A stretch of 64,000 bases of DNA from Arion vulgaris (lineage: Eukaryota > Mollusca > Gastropoda > Stylommatophora > Arionidae), in NCBI GenBank assembly GCA_020796225.1, contig CM036755.1:15501317-15565316 (forward strand), given 5' to 3'. Each line of letters starts with the position of its first letter. Position 1 is the stretch's first letter. Below are positions 22,531-32,576 of the stretch, piece after piece. A model generated the notes under the pieces. It did no database searches. It saw only the letters and a program-made list of their open reading frames with translations, and had not been told where the DNA came from. The translations under genes were made by a program, and so were the position numbers.

Positions 22531-23328
22531 ATGTCTTTTGAAAATATATCAGATCCTCTACAAAGAGAACAATTATTTAAACAATATTTAGAAACTAAAA
22601 ATAATATTAAACAGAACTTTTTAAATGAAAGATTAGGAAATATTGAAATGAAAAGAGAAACTACAAAGTTATTTTCTCCAATAATTGAAAGTCAACAAAA
22701 AGCCTCAGAAGATATAGCACAAGCGACTCAGAAAGCAATTTCTAATATTCCAAAACAATTAGCCATACAGCCAGTAGAAACAAATTTAGAAATTTATGGA
22801 TCTATTGCAGGAGAATATTTAAAGAAGTATTTAAATAAAACTGGCTGTGATATTTATACAAAAGATAATAATTTTCTCATTGGTAATAAAGAAGTAAAAC
22901 TTGATAATGATATTATTATCAATGAAATAAAATATCAAGGAACTCCTGGATTATGGGAATTATTAATTAGTAAAGAACCAAAGAATTATTTACCTGATGA
23001 TAAAAGAAATTACGGAAACATATTAAATTCTACTAATGCAATGTATAGAAATTTTGACTCTACTCAAAACAATCCAAGATCTAGTACCTCATATAAATGG
23101 AAAAACATAATTAGTGATATCTGGAAAACAAGACCAATAACTATTAGAGAAGTGTCAGATGAACCTAATGAATTAGTTAAACAATTTGGTTTATTATTGG
23201 CAAGTAAAGAATCAGGAAATACAGGAGTGAACGATGAAATGTTTTCTATCGCAAATAAACTTAAGAATAAATTATCTCCAGAAGAATATAAAATAATGAT
23301 AAGTCAAGCAGAAGCTGTGGTAGATTAA
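22531..23328 (+). CDS. Viral protein, 265 codons, reading frame intact
   Basis: The only long viral frame here without a break. It begins ATGTCTTTTGAAAAT after a TTATTAATAAAAA leader and ends TAA at 23,328. The first 70 residues are charged and probably helical; the middle has QGTPGLWELLISKEPKNY and YKWKNIISDIWKTRP. The same layout occurs in an uncharacterised protein common in Polinton-like elements of cnidarians and arthropods, as I recall it. Function unknown. Confidence 0.75.
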   Translation: MSFENISDPLQREQLFKQYLETKNNIKQNFLNERLGNIEMKRETTKLFSPIIESQQKASEDIAQATQKAISNIPKQLAIQPVETNLEIYGSIAGEYLKKYLNKTGCDIYTKDNNFLIGNKEVKLDNDIIINEIKYQGTPGLWELLISKEPKNYLPDDKRNYGNILNSTNAMYRNFDSTQNNPRSSTSYKWKNIISDIWKTRPITIREVSDEPNELVKQFGLLLASKESGNTGVNDEMFSIANKLKNKLSPEEYKIMISQAEAVVD

Positions 23329-23343
23329 AATAATCCTTTAAAA

Positions 23344-23628
23344 ATGATTATAAAACAAAGAAAACTAAAAAGATATCCTAAAAAGTACAAAGTTTTGAAG
23401 GAAAAGGAATCTTGGATAGTTTACTCCGAAATTACATCAAAGCTGCTACTAACACCATGAAAGAAGTTGCAGTAAATTTATCAAAAACACTAAATTAGGT
23501 GAAAAAGCTATTGAAAAAGTTACAGATAAGATTTTCACCCCAAAAAAAAAGAATCCGTATTTACCCCTCAAACAAGAATGTTATTAGATAATATTATATC
23601 CAGAGGTAGTGGAATACATAGAATTTAA
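23344..23628 (+). pseudogene. Small basic viral protein, broken
   Basis: Starts ATGATTATAAAACAAAGA, rich in lysine and arginine, with at least two frameshifts (near 23,410 and 23,490-23,560). It would be roughly 90 residues. It could be a virion core protein, by charge and position only. Confidence 0.5.
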
Positions 23629-23645
23629 AATTTATATTAATAAAA

Positions 23646-24006
23646 ATGTCTGAAAATGTTATTGAATTTGTTGAAAATGATAATTCATTACGTATAGAAT
23701 GAAAAGATGATTTCAGAAAATGAAATAATATGTCATTAATTAATAAAGCTGAATTATCTAAACAATTATTTATTGATGCAAGAAAATTTGAAAAAGCATT
23801 TGAAATAGCTGGTGATACAATTTATGAATTAACTGTTGAAAATGAAACACTAACAGAAAAGTTAAATCAAATAGGTGAATATGATGAAAACGAAATAAAT
23901 GATTTTATAAAAAATAAAAAAATCTAAAGTTTCTAACGAAAATAAAATAATAAGAGAACAATTATTAAAAACAATACAAAAAGCAAAATCTTTAACCGAA
24001 AAATAG
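23646..24006 (+). pseudogene. Small viral protein, broken
   Basis: Starts ATGTCTGAAAATGTT after a TTAATAAAA leader. In-frame stops lie near 23,698 and 23,725 and a frameshift near 23,920. The middle (EKAFEIAGDTIYELTVENET) is predicted to be coiled coil. It ends at 24,006, about 70 bases before the end of the convergent HTH gene. Confidence 0.55.
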
Positions 24007-24077
24007 TTTTATTTTTATAAAATATATTATTCATTAAATTATTTATAACATTATTACATTCTTGTAATGTTTCCATT

Positions 24078-24438
24078 TTAATTTCTTTTAATTAAAGATT
24101 CTATTTCTTCATCACTTTTAGAAATTACCAATTTTTTCCTTCTTTATTTTTTTAACTTTTATTTTATTTGTTACTTTTAAAGTTTCTGTATCAATCTTTT
24201 TATTCTTTTTAGTTTTTAAAGGAATATCATATCTATAGTAAGATTTTACATTTAAATCTTGTCTTATTCTTTTTATTGTTGAAGAGGAAATACCCAGTTT
24301 CCTACAAATCTGATCTTGTGATAAATCAGGTTGTTCAGCTTTGATATTCATAAATTTAATAATCAGATTTGTTTTATATGTGCTATTAATATTTTCTGGA
24401 ATTATTTCACTGAAAAGTTTGAATTCATTCAGATCCAT
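24078..24438 (-). pseudogene. Viral HTH protein
   Basis: The minus-strand frame begins MDLNEFKLFSEIIPENI. Around residues 40-62 QDQICRKLGISSSTIKRIRQ is a clear helix-turn-helix, followed by a lysine-rich tail. A frameshift near 24,120 separates the last residues. Likely a DNA-binding regulator. The gene upstream ends at 24,440, so the two overlap or abut. Confidence 0.7.
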
Positions 24439-24439
24439 T

Positions 24440-25040
24440 TTATAAGTTAATAAAAAAGTAAATCGAGGTCAAATATATTTGACCAGCGCGACATCCTAAT
24501 ATTTCTTTTATTTCAGGTAAATTTTTCATAATTTCTCTATATGATAAATTACAGTTTATTAAATTAGAATATTCATTACAAATATTATAAAACCGTATAT
24601 ATTCATTAATAGTGGATTTACTTCTATTGAATTTGTCTTTAGTAAAAGTAAGAAATTCTTTTTCACTATTATATCTCTTTTTCAGAATACTTAATAAATG
24701 TCCAAGATTATAATAATAACCTTTATTTCTTTTTTCAATATCATCTAAATAATTAAATATTTTAAAACATGTTTCAATAATTTCATCATCAGAACTTTCT
24801 TCATTAAATTTAAATTTTATTTTTTTCTACATCAAATATTTCAAATAATCTTTTTTCTAAATCTTCTGGAATCACTTTAGTGCCATTCTTTTTCTTTATT
24901 TTCTCAGGCATTTCTATATTTAATTTCAAACTATTTTCTTTTGCAAACTTTCTTACATAATTATCAAATGTATTTAATTTATCCTTGGGAATAAATTGTT
25001 TAATTTCATTTATAAACTCGATACATTTTTCTTCATTCAT
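24440..25040 (-). pseudogene. Viral protein of unknown function, one frameshift
   Basis: Starts MNEEKCIEFINEIKQFIPKD at 25,040. A frameshift near 24,815 leads to a second segment with GYYYNLGHLLSILKKRY and KSTINEYIRFYNIC, ending at 24,440. It is helix-rich and charged. No function recognised. Its ATG overlaps the end of the protease gene as ATGA. Confidence 0.6.
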
Positions 25041-25600
25041 TTTAATATATAAAAAATTATCACCGGATTTTTATTTTTATTAGATAAAAAATATAAACAT
25101 AAATGACCACAAATTACTGTATTAAAGGGTTGAACTTGTTCAGTAGAATGTTGTATATCTCCTGGTTTTTCACGAAGATAATCTATTAATTCTAATGGTG
25201 GTTGAATACCGAAACTATCAAAAAATATATCTTATCATTGTTATTGAGAGCCGCTGTAGCGTAGTTGTTAGTGAACTCGCTCGCAAGGCTGGTGGTCTGG
25301 GTTCAGCTCCCGCAATGTGCGTGGAATTTTCCGCCGCGCGGCTCTCAGGTCGACCCAGCCTCAACTGGGTACCAGACATGCTCTGGGAAAGTAAGGCGGC
25401 TGGCGTGATGCTGACCACATCACCCATCGTGTGCCGACGGTCAATGAAAAATACAGGCCTAACACTGTATTGACCTATATACCACGAGGTATGAAAGGGT
25501 TCCTTTACTTTTTTTTTTACTATCATTGTTATTTTTATACCAAGCAGTCCAATGTGTTCCTTTTGTTTCATCAGTAAGATCACCATCTAAATTTAATAAT
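25037..25600 (-). pseudogene. Adenain-like cysteine protease, split by a SINE
   Basis: Right of the SINE the minus strand encodes a GTHWTAWY motif holding the presumed catalytic histidine. Left of it comes FFDSFGIQPP with the acidic residue and VICGHLCLYFL with the catalytic cysteine. The order His, Asp, Cys matches adenovirus-type proteases, which mature virion proteins. The N-terminal part is missing where the LINE at 25,620 begins. The protein would be about 140-150 residues as seen. Confidence 0.8.
25246..25520 (+). mobile_element. tRNA-related SINE inside the viral protease
   Basis: A 275-bp element with the perfect 13-bp duplication TATCATTGTTATT (25,233-25,245 and 25,521-25,533). It starts GAGAGCCGCTGTAGCGTAGT and has a box-B-like GGGTTCAGCTCC. 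The 3' end is ACTTTTTTTTTTAC. It is a different family from the SINE at 19,384. Confidence 0.92.
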
Positions 25601-25609
25601 CACCAGTTA

Positions 25610-26342
25610 ACTGCAAGATCAGCAACATGAAGGCTGATCTCGCAGTTAAGCAGCTTATAGAAGATAATGCAAGGGATGATGATGTTGTTGTATATACTGA
25701 TGGGTCGGTTCAACGTGGTGAGAAATCCAGCTGGGGTTTCTTGGCTTATGCGGATGGTAGGGTTGGCAGAGCGAAGTGGGGAATACAGGACAACTACTTC
25801 TAGTATGAGGATGGAGGTTGAGGCCGTTACTGCAGCCCTCCATTGGATTTCTGGGACTTCATTTACTGGGGCAGTTGTTGTCTCTGACTCTCAGTCGATG
25901 CTTCACAAGATCCAGAAGGGCAGGTTTCGGTATGAGTGGATGTCGTCTATAGAAGTTTCTAACCTCCAGCGGCTTACTGAAGTGGATATACTGTCCTGGG
26001 CATGCGGGTGTTTACGGTAATGAGAGAGCGGACAGGCTTGCATCAACATCATCGATTGTTGGGAAGTTGAAGATGGATAAGGGGGATATTCTTCGGTCTC
26101 TTAGCGACTCTCTATTGGATGAGGACACTAAAATCGATGTTGAATCGATCAAGCGATTTAAGCAGTTTGGAGTTACCCGTTGTTCAAGTCGAACTGGATG
26201 CCTGAGAGGCAGAGTGAGAGGTGTGTTTAATCAGCGAGCCACAGGAACCATCAGTATGCATACTCTTCGATATCTGTTGGGGAGACTGAGCACCTATGGG
26301 TCTGCCCGGAGTGCAAAGATGTCAGTTTAGTAACCAATAACC
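25610..26342 (+). mobile_element. LINE 3' fragment L8a with RNase H domain
   Basis: Plus-strand frames read VVVYTDGSVQRG, then MRMEVEAVTAALHWISG and VVSDSQSMLHKIQKG, then a P-G-H-A-G-V-Y region: the D, E, D, H pattern of LINE RNase H domains. It ends with TAACCAATAACCAATAA. The polymerase gene stops at one end and the protease N-terminus is absent at the other, with no target duplication, so viral DNA was probably lost here. Confidence 0.88.
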
Positions 26343-29300
26343 AATAACTCGTATCTAATTCATCTTGAATAACTTCTAATTCCTTATATAAATCATTAGT
26401 AAAAACATTTATAAATACAGAATCAGTATCGGAATATAATATTTCATTATTAGGAAAATGTTTATTAAAAGTGTTATAATAAAAGTCATACATTAATAAT
26501 TTACTATAATCTAAAACACACATGCCTGTAAAAGTTGGTCTATTAAATTTTACAGAATCTTTATCTAATAATCCTTTAGAAACGTTATCAAGAGAAGCAG
26601 ATAAGAATCTATAACTATCTAAAAATATAAGTTTTCTATAACGAGTACCAAATGTAATTGATATATAATCTTCTGAATTTGTGGCTAATACTGTGAAGAA
26701 TTTTTACCCTCTTTTCTATTGTATTTTTAGTTTCATATTTCATTAGTTCTGTAATTATAAAATGAAAATCATATTTACTACCATTATGGAAAAATACTGG
26801 AATAATTTTAGAACTCTTTCCTTCTTTTGTATTACAAGATTGACAAGCAGCTCCTCTATAATTTCAATTAAAATGATTATGTTCTCTTACTTTAGAACCT
26901 TCATCTAAAAATTCTTTTTTACACATATAACAACTTGATGAATTAGTAAAATCTATTTCTTCTTGATAAGTAATTTTGTGTTGTGAGTTCTTATAATAAT
27001 TTAATTTTTTATTTATATGATTAAAATAACCTACAATATCACTAACAAACCTTTCTTTTGCATCTAATCCAGTATAACTATAATAGGGACAAGAACATAA
27101 ATCTGGATAATCAGATACTACATATAAACCAAATGAACATAATTCTTGTTTAAATTTTTTCTCTGTATATGATTCATTAGGATTTGGTTGAGAAGAAGAC
27201 ATTGGGATATTTAATGATTCAAAATCTGCATAGAAAGCAATAGGTAATCTAGATTTAAAATGATGATTTTTAAATTTTAAAATATTATTTTTTTCAGTAG
27301 GAAGAACAGGTTTTGATGATTGTTTTCCACAATCTTTTTGATGATTGGATAAAGATTGGGAGGATGAATAAGATTGAATACACATTCTACATAAATATTT
27401 TTTATTGTGATTACTAGATACAATTGCTTCAAGATTTTTAATTAAGGGTAGACAGGACAAGCGATTGCTAACTTCCTTATTTCTCAGTCAAATGAAATAT
27501 TGTTTATCAGGTAGTACTAGGGACAGTCTGGTATGAAATATTATATAACTTTTAATTTAATTACTTGTCGGGTTGCCATGGTAATGGCGGCCATGTTGGA
27601 TTATAAACAATGCCGTAAAGTAGGTAAGTACTCACAACTAGTTCATATTATTCTTTTTTAAAAATTGAAATACTTACATAAGCCATAGTTCTAGGCAGCT
27701 AGCAACTTTAAATTGTTCTGGGACAGATAACAAGCAGATAGAAGTGCAACGAATAAGACATATACAATTTTTACCCAAAAAAATAGGAACCTATGGTTAC
27801 TAAAAATATTGTGTTTAAAAATATATTTCTCAAAACTTGTATTTCTATATCTGACTGCCCTCAGTATTGATAGATCTATATGTATGCCAAATTTTATATT
27901 GATATCTTGAATGGTTACTGAGATTAACCTACCGAACACTTCCTAAATAAGTGAAAATCACAATTGTGAGAAAACTGCAATTTAAAAATATTTTTGGTGA
28001 AATATGAAAAGATCTTTAACTTATCAAAGAATTTCCACACAAATCGCTTATATGATTGACAGAACATCCGTCCCATATGGTTATATGTTAAATTCGCCTG
28101 TATTATATGTGCCTCCTTCCTTCTGAGATATCTCATGCTCTTTGATGTGGAGCATGGGAGAACTACTATTTTTTAATATAGGCAAATATTGACGTAGACT
28201 AATGAGATAACGTTTTTTTAGCTTTGCGATTGATAAAATCTACTTTGACAATTTGAATATCATTGTTGAAAGATGTATTTGTCTTTACAAAAGCTTTGGA
28301 ATCTCCATCACAGAGCAACTGGTAATAAACAAGTTGTCTCTTTCTCACTGACCTGGCAAAAATAAGCTTGGCAGCTTCAGCTTCCATAGAATTGGATGAA
28401 CTCTCACAATTTTCTCACACTGGCACTTTACAATGATATATTATTCGATATGTCTTATAGAATAGAGATCCCCATCACTAAGTACCAACCAAACGGTATT
28501 TCTAGACATTACCTCTTAAAAATACGTTAAATTTCCGAGAGGGTGGGCTGTTTAAAATCTCATTTTCAAATTTAAAAAAAAAAATTCAATTTTTTTACTG
28601 ATTTCGATTCTAGAGATATAAAACTAACAGAATAAAACATATTTGGAAAATCGATATTTTAAAGAAAATATGTCATTTAGTGAGTATTGAGACCCTTAAA
28701 CAATAATGAGTATTTCCTTCATTTTCAACATATAATAAATCAATAATAAGATCTCTATCTGCATAATTTGTAGTATATAATGGATATATGGATTTTAAAT
28801 CTTCTTGATTTTCTAATGCATAAACATTTATTCCTATCTTTTCATTTAGTTTTTCAAACTTTGGAATATTGTTTATACCATTGGTTAAACTGGGTATTCG
28901 ATTCCTTCCATATTAATTTGATCTTCATACTCTTTATAATGAGATACTTGTTGAGGATTTCTTTGAGGGTTAAGAAAAGCAGCTATAATACACCAGAGAA
29001 AACATTTATTATCATTATTTTGAATATTTAAAATATGATTGTTCTTAAAAGGAAGGGTAATATATGAAGATCCCCTTTTTGATTTTACTTTTGCTACTGC
29101 TAGTTCGATTTCTAAAATCTCATTAAATGTATAACCACTTCCTCTTTGTTGATATCCATCTATCCAGGTATTAAATTTATGTTTTATTTCTTCATATATT
29201 TTATCAAATTGATTGATAGAATTTAATTGTTTATAACCAGGATTAAAATATTGTTCAGTTGTATTATGTGCTATCGCATGACTAAATAAACATTTAATAA

Positions 29301-29699
29301 CTAGATTAAATTTAATTGTTTTATATTCACTAAGTACATGTTTAACTTCTTTATATATCCGTTTAAAATAATTATTTACATTAACTCCTCCTTTATTTAT
29401 TTTATAATAAAATAAAACATTATTAAAATTCTTGGATTTTCTTGACCATTTTTAGGAAAACATTTTTAATATACTTTTATTTTTTTATTTTTATAGCTTT
29501 GAAAATAATCAGGATTTCTAATAATAAATTCATCATATGCTTGTTTATATTTTTCTTTGTTATTTATATAATATTTTTGCTTTTGTGGTTTAATACATTC
29601 TTTACTGAGCTTTATGACCATCTTTAACTTTACTTTCTTTGAAAAGTCTGTTAAAGATTTCGTTTAAAACACTTTAAACACGTTTTCTGTGATATCCAT
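26343..29699 (-). pseudogene. Viral protein-primed family B DNA polymerase, broken
   Basis: Starts with ATG at 29,699. The N-terminal part has CFLWCIIAAF and a conserved HYC-type segment near 28,710. After the TTAA element at 27,446-28,695 it continues with a C2H2-like zinc motif (CRMCIQ...H..DC), the exonuclease motif FYADFES (27,212-27,232) and a second exonuclease region near 26,790. The polymerase motif YSDTDS lies at 26,420-26,437. The C-terminus is missing beyond 26,343. Several frameshifts lie in 26,550-26,720 and 28,880-29,650. It would replicate the viral genome from a terminal protein. Confidence 0.88.
27446..28695. mobile_element. TTAA-flanked element inside the viral polymerase
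   Basis: A 1,250-bp insertion with TTAA at both edges (27,442-27,445 and 28,696-28,699). It begins GGGTAGACAGG and ends GAGACCC, so the outermost four bases are inverted repeats. The polymerase frame is continuous if the element and one TTAA are removed. No transposase is visible, so it is non-autonomous and piggyBac-type by target. It contains TTGCCATGG and GGCGGCCAT, also present in the MITE at 1,541. Confidence 0.87.
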
Positions 29700-29959
29700 T
29701 TTTTTAAATATTATTTTATATTATTTTTCCACATTACAGTATAATAGGGTGTTCAGCAAACTTCAGGTTTTTTCTCATTTTTTTCTTTTTTTTGTATGGT
29801 ATAATTAGGAGATTAGCAGTATATGGTATGGTATAATTAGGAGATTAGCAAACATGCAATTATTAAAAATTATTTTTAAATTTTCAAGGGGGATATGAGA
29901 CAAATTAAAAAAAATTTTTTTAAATTGCAAATGTGCTGAACCTACTACTGTATCATAAT

Positions 29960-30670
29960 TTCTTTTTAACATTTCCTGTGCAATCAAAATTGCTACCTAA
30001 ATAGGTGAACTGCTCTGTTATTTTTATCATTTTAGATTCCAGTGTGATATCTGCATTACTTGCCATAGTGTCTTCATTATATTTGTTTTTCATAGCTTAT
30101 CTGCAGTCCAACTTTTGATGCTATCGATGACAAGTTGTGTTTTTCTTTGCATATCTTGGTTGTTTCTACTTAACAAGGCAATATCATCTGCAAAATCCAA
30201 ATCTTCTAGTTGACTATTTTCTACCCAATCGATGCCAGTTTCGCCCTGCAACATTTTCGCATCACCCAGTCAATGGCCACTCCAAACAATAGTGGAGATA
30301 GAATACAGCTTTGCTTTACTCCGGTTTCAACCATAAACCAGTTGCTGTGTCCACCATCAGTGCGAACTGCACACTGTGAACCATCATAGAGGCTCTTAAT
30401 AATGTTTATTATTTTGTCTGGTATTCCATAGCATCTCAGAAAATTCCATAGAGATTCTGTGTAGACTATCAAAGGCTTTTTAAAATCGATGAAATTTAGT
30501 ATGAGTGGTTGTTGCTTCTCAATATGTTCCTCCAAAATTAGTCGTAGGGTAATTATTTGGTCTAAGCAGCTTCTCCAAGGTCTAAAACCAGCTTGTTCTT
30601 CTCTCAGGGTTGTGTCCACTGCTCCTTTGATTCTATTAAGAATGATATTTATGTTCATTAATATCATTGT
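29960..30670 (-). pseudogene. LINE fragment L4b, reverse transcriptase
   Basis: The minus strand reads LREEQAGFRPWRSCLDQIIT, VETGVKQSCILSPLLFGVAI and then a LDFADDIALLSRN-like segment with the catalytic aspartates. A frameshift lies near 30,225. It belongs to the family of 8,775-9,345. Confidence 0.85.
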
Positions 30671-30880
30671 ATTCCAACAATACAATATTAATGAACATAT
30701 TCCAGCAAAACAATGATATTAATGAACATATTCCAACAAAACAATAATGAAACTTTAAATCATATTTAGAAACAATATTTTAGTTTAGCTAAAGTATGTG
30801 TGCAATATTTTTAAGCTAAGAAAATCAATCGGTCCAAAGGCCAACAAAAAAACAGATACTGAATCAGTTAATTTAGTGAT
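30671..30880. other. Intron sequence, nothing recognised
   Basis: AT-rich PCIF1 intron sequence with a near-duplicated AATATTAATGAACATATTCC segment at 30,686 and 30,716. No gene or complete repeat seen. Confidence 0.4.
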
Positions 30881-31285
30881 GAATTCCATTCCAGTGATTG
30901 CTCAATCAGTGTCCTCAGTAAAAAGATCTGATCAATGCATGATCTCTCCTTTCTGAAACCAGCGTGTTCTTCCCTCAATATCTTCTCTACGCTATCACTA
31001 AGTCTTGAGAGGAGGACCATGAGAATATCTTATCTTTCCCGGTACGCATAGGTTTATTCCTCTCTAGCTGTCATAACAGATCAGATCCTCCTTTTTGGGG
31101 ATCTTTACAATAACCCCTCTCTTCCAGGTCTCTGGGACACATTCGTTTGCCCACACTTTGGTGAACAAAGCAGCTAGTCGCTTTGCACTCATTTGTGGAT
31201 CCACTTTGAGCATGTCTGCTGTTATCTGATCATCTCCATGAGCTCTATTGCTTTTAGACTGTGAGATGGCTTCTTGAGATGAAGT
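30880..31285 (-). pseudogene. LINE fragment L9, RT N-terminal region
   Basis: The minus strand encodes GDDQITADMLKVDP, ANECVPETWKRGVIVKIPKK and then a HAGFRKERSCIDQI-like stretch: the entry region of a LINE reverse transcriptase. It is frame-broken and has no catalytic YADD. Confidence 0.78.
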
Positions 31286-31520
31286 GATGTGCCAACCTCT
31301 ATGAATACTGTTTGAATTTTGCTGTTTATTTCTTCCTGTGTCTTATACAGTGTCGGAGGAGAGATGTGCCAACCTCTATGAATACTGTTTGAATTTTGCT
31401 GTTTATTTCTTCCTGTGTCTTATACAGTGTCGGAGGAGAGATGTGCCAACCTCTATGAATACTGTTTGAATTTTGCTGTTTATTTCTTCCTGTGTCTTAT
31501 ACAGTGTCGGAGATGTGCCA
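31286..31520. repeat. 77-bp minisatellite, three units
   Basis: Three copies of a 77-bp unit beginning GATGTGCCAACCTCTATGAA (starts 31,286, 31,363 and 31,440), then a partial fourth. It apparently amplified from the edge of LINE fragment L9. Confidence 0.93.
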
Positions 31521-31869
31521 ACCTCTACTATTTTAATGTTGCTTGTTTATTTCTTCTCATCAGGTATTTCACTTAACACATACAATCTATTGAGACAGTT
31601 CTATGTCAAAGCTCTCACTTAATGAGACTAACTTAAAGATACTCATCTCCAAGTCATACATAAGTCATTCACCAAATGTTCTGTATGCAACTTGTGGGAT
31701 CAGCCATGTAAAACACAGGCTGGTAAAGTTAAATTCTACTCATTCATTCAAAATGGTGTCTAAAGTTGGCAAATATTCATTTTAAAAATATCTCAATTAA
31801 AGTAGATGGTGCAAATAAATATTGGCTCTGATGCAATAACATAAAATACCCAGACTCTGAAATCAGAGC

Positions 31870-32205
31870 TTATTAGTTCATAGTTCATAAGTACGGTTCC
31901 AACTTCACTGCAACGGGTCACCCCATAATTGCTCCGTTCCTGTGCCAATGAATATCACACGAAATGCTAACACCTGTGAAAAGTTTCCTGTGTGAACTAA
32001 TTCCAGAATGAAACAGCCGCGTACCGCCACAAAAAGCAACCTGCACCGCATAATATGCATATGGCCGTCGCGAATGTAGCAACACAAAACTGTTCATCAC
32101 TTGAATAGCAATTCTTGTCGAAGGGACATCAATCACGGCAAAATCCAGCTTTCTGCACTCGCAATATAACTGCATACGGCAGATTGAGCTTGTTATAAAT
32201 ATAAA
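31870..32205 (-). repeat. Dispersed repeat R2, copy 1
   Basis: Reverse complement of 60,330-60,690, with long identical runs such as GTTCACACAGGAAAC and TGGCACAGGAACGGAGCAAT. The family has no recognised protein. It lies about 120 bases past PCIF1 exon G. Confidence 0.8.
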
Positions 32206-32321
32206 CACTACTTACATACAAATATTACCCATATGCAAACAATGTAATACAAGATCAAGTCTAAAATGAAAGAGAAAAGATTCCCAGTTTTACGTTCCCA
32301 CAAACTCTCATATGCACCAAC

Positions 32322-32497
32322 CAATTTCCAAAAATGTTCTTGATTGATCATGAGAGCCTCATTTCCGTAGCGCAAGCACACAACCTCATTTTCAATCATT
32401 CGCTCCACAAATGGAAGTCGAGGAGACACAATGCTCAGTTGAACTGCAGAACAATAATTCAGATGAGATGTAGCTTGTTCTGGCATTGGGTCCCCTT
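32322..32497 (-). CDS. PCIF1: PCIF1 exon G: entry to the catalytic domain
   Basis: A strong acceptor (CTCTTTTTTTTCAG) is followed by about 59 residues including MIENEVVCLRYGNEALMI and HFWKL, matching MENNVVCIRYKGEMVKV and YFSKLW of vertebrate PCIF1. The exon end was set by protein alignment: joining KL to exon H gives exactly the vertebrate spacing. That implies the weak donor TTG/GTTGGT. A later donor, GAAC/GTAAAA at about 32,297, is the alternative. Confidence 0.85.
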
Positions 32498-32576
32498 CTG
32501 AAAAAAAAGAGGAAATAGTTGAAACCTTAAATAACTAGATGTCTAATCCAAAAACAGTTACATAAGTGTCATCCTA

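Larger units (their letters stand above)
17640..29760. mobile_element. Endogenous DNA virus remnant, Polinton/adintovirus-like
   Basis: An AT-rich block of about 12 kb carries two convergent gene groups meeting at about 24.05 kb. The plus-strand group encodes capsid-type proteins; the minus-strand group encodes a protein-primed family B DNA polymerase, an adenain-like protease and a small HTH protein. This gene set is that of Polintons, adintoviruses and related elements. No integrase or FtsK-type packaging ATPase is visible, and the first structural gene lacks its 5' part, so the left side is probably truncated. Almost every gene has frameshifts or stops, and five younger elements interrupt it. 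Terminal repeats were not found. It sits inside a PCIF1 intron. Confidence 0.88.

Noticed and set aside
31918..32208. 96-codon frame next to exon G, considered as another PCIF1 exon
   Set aside because: It has no resemblance to PCIF1 and belongs to dispersed repeat R2.
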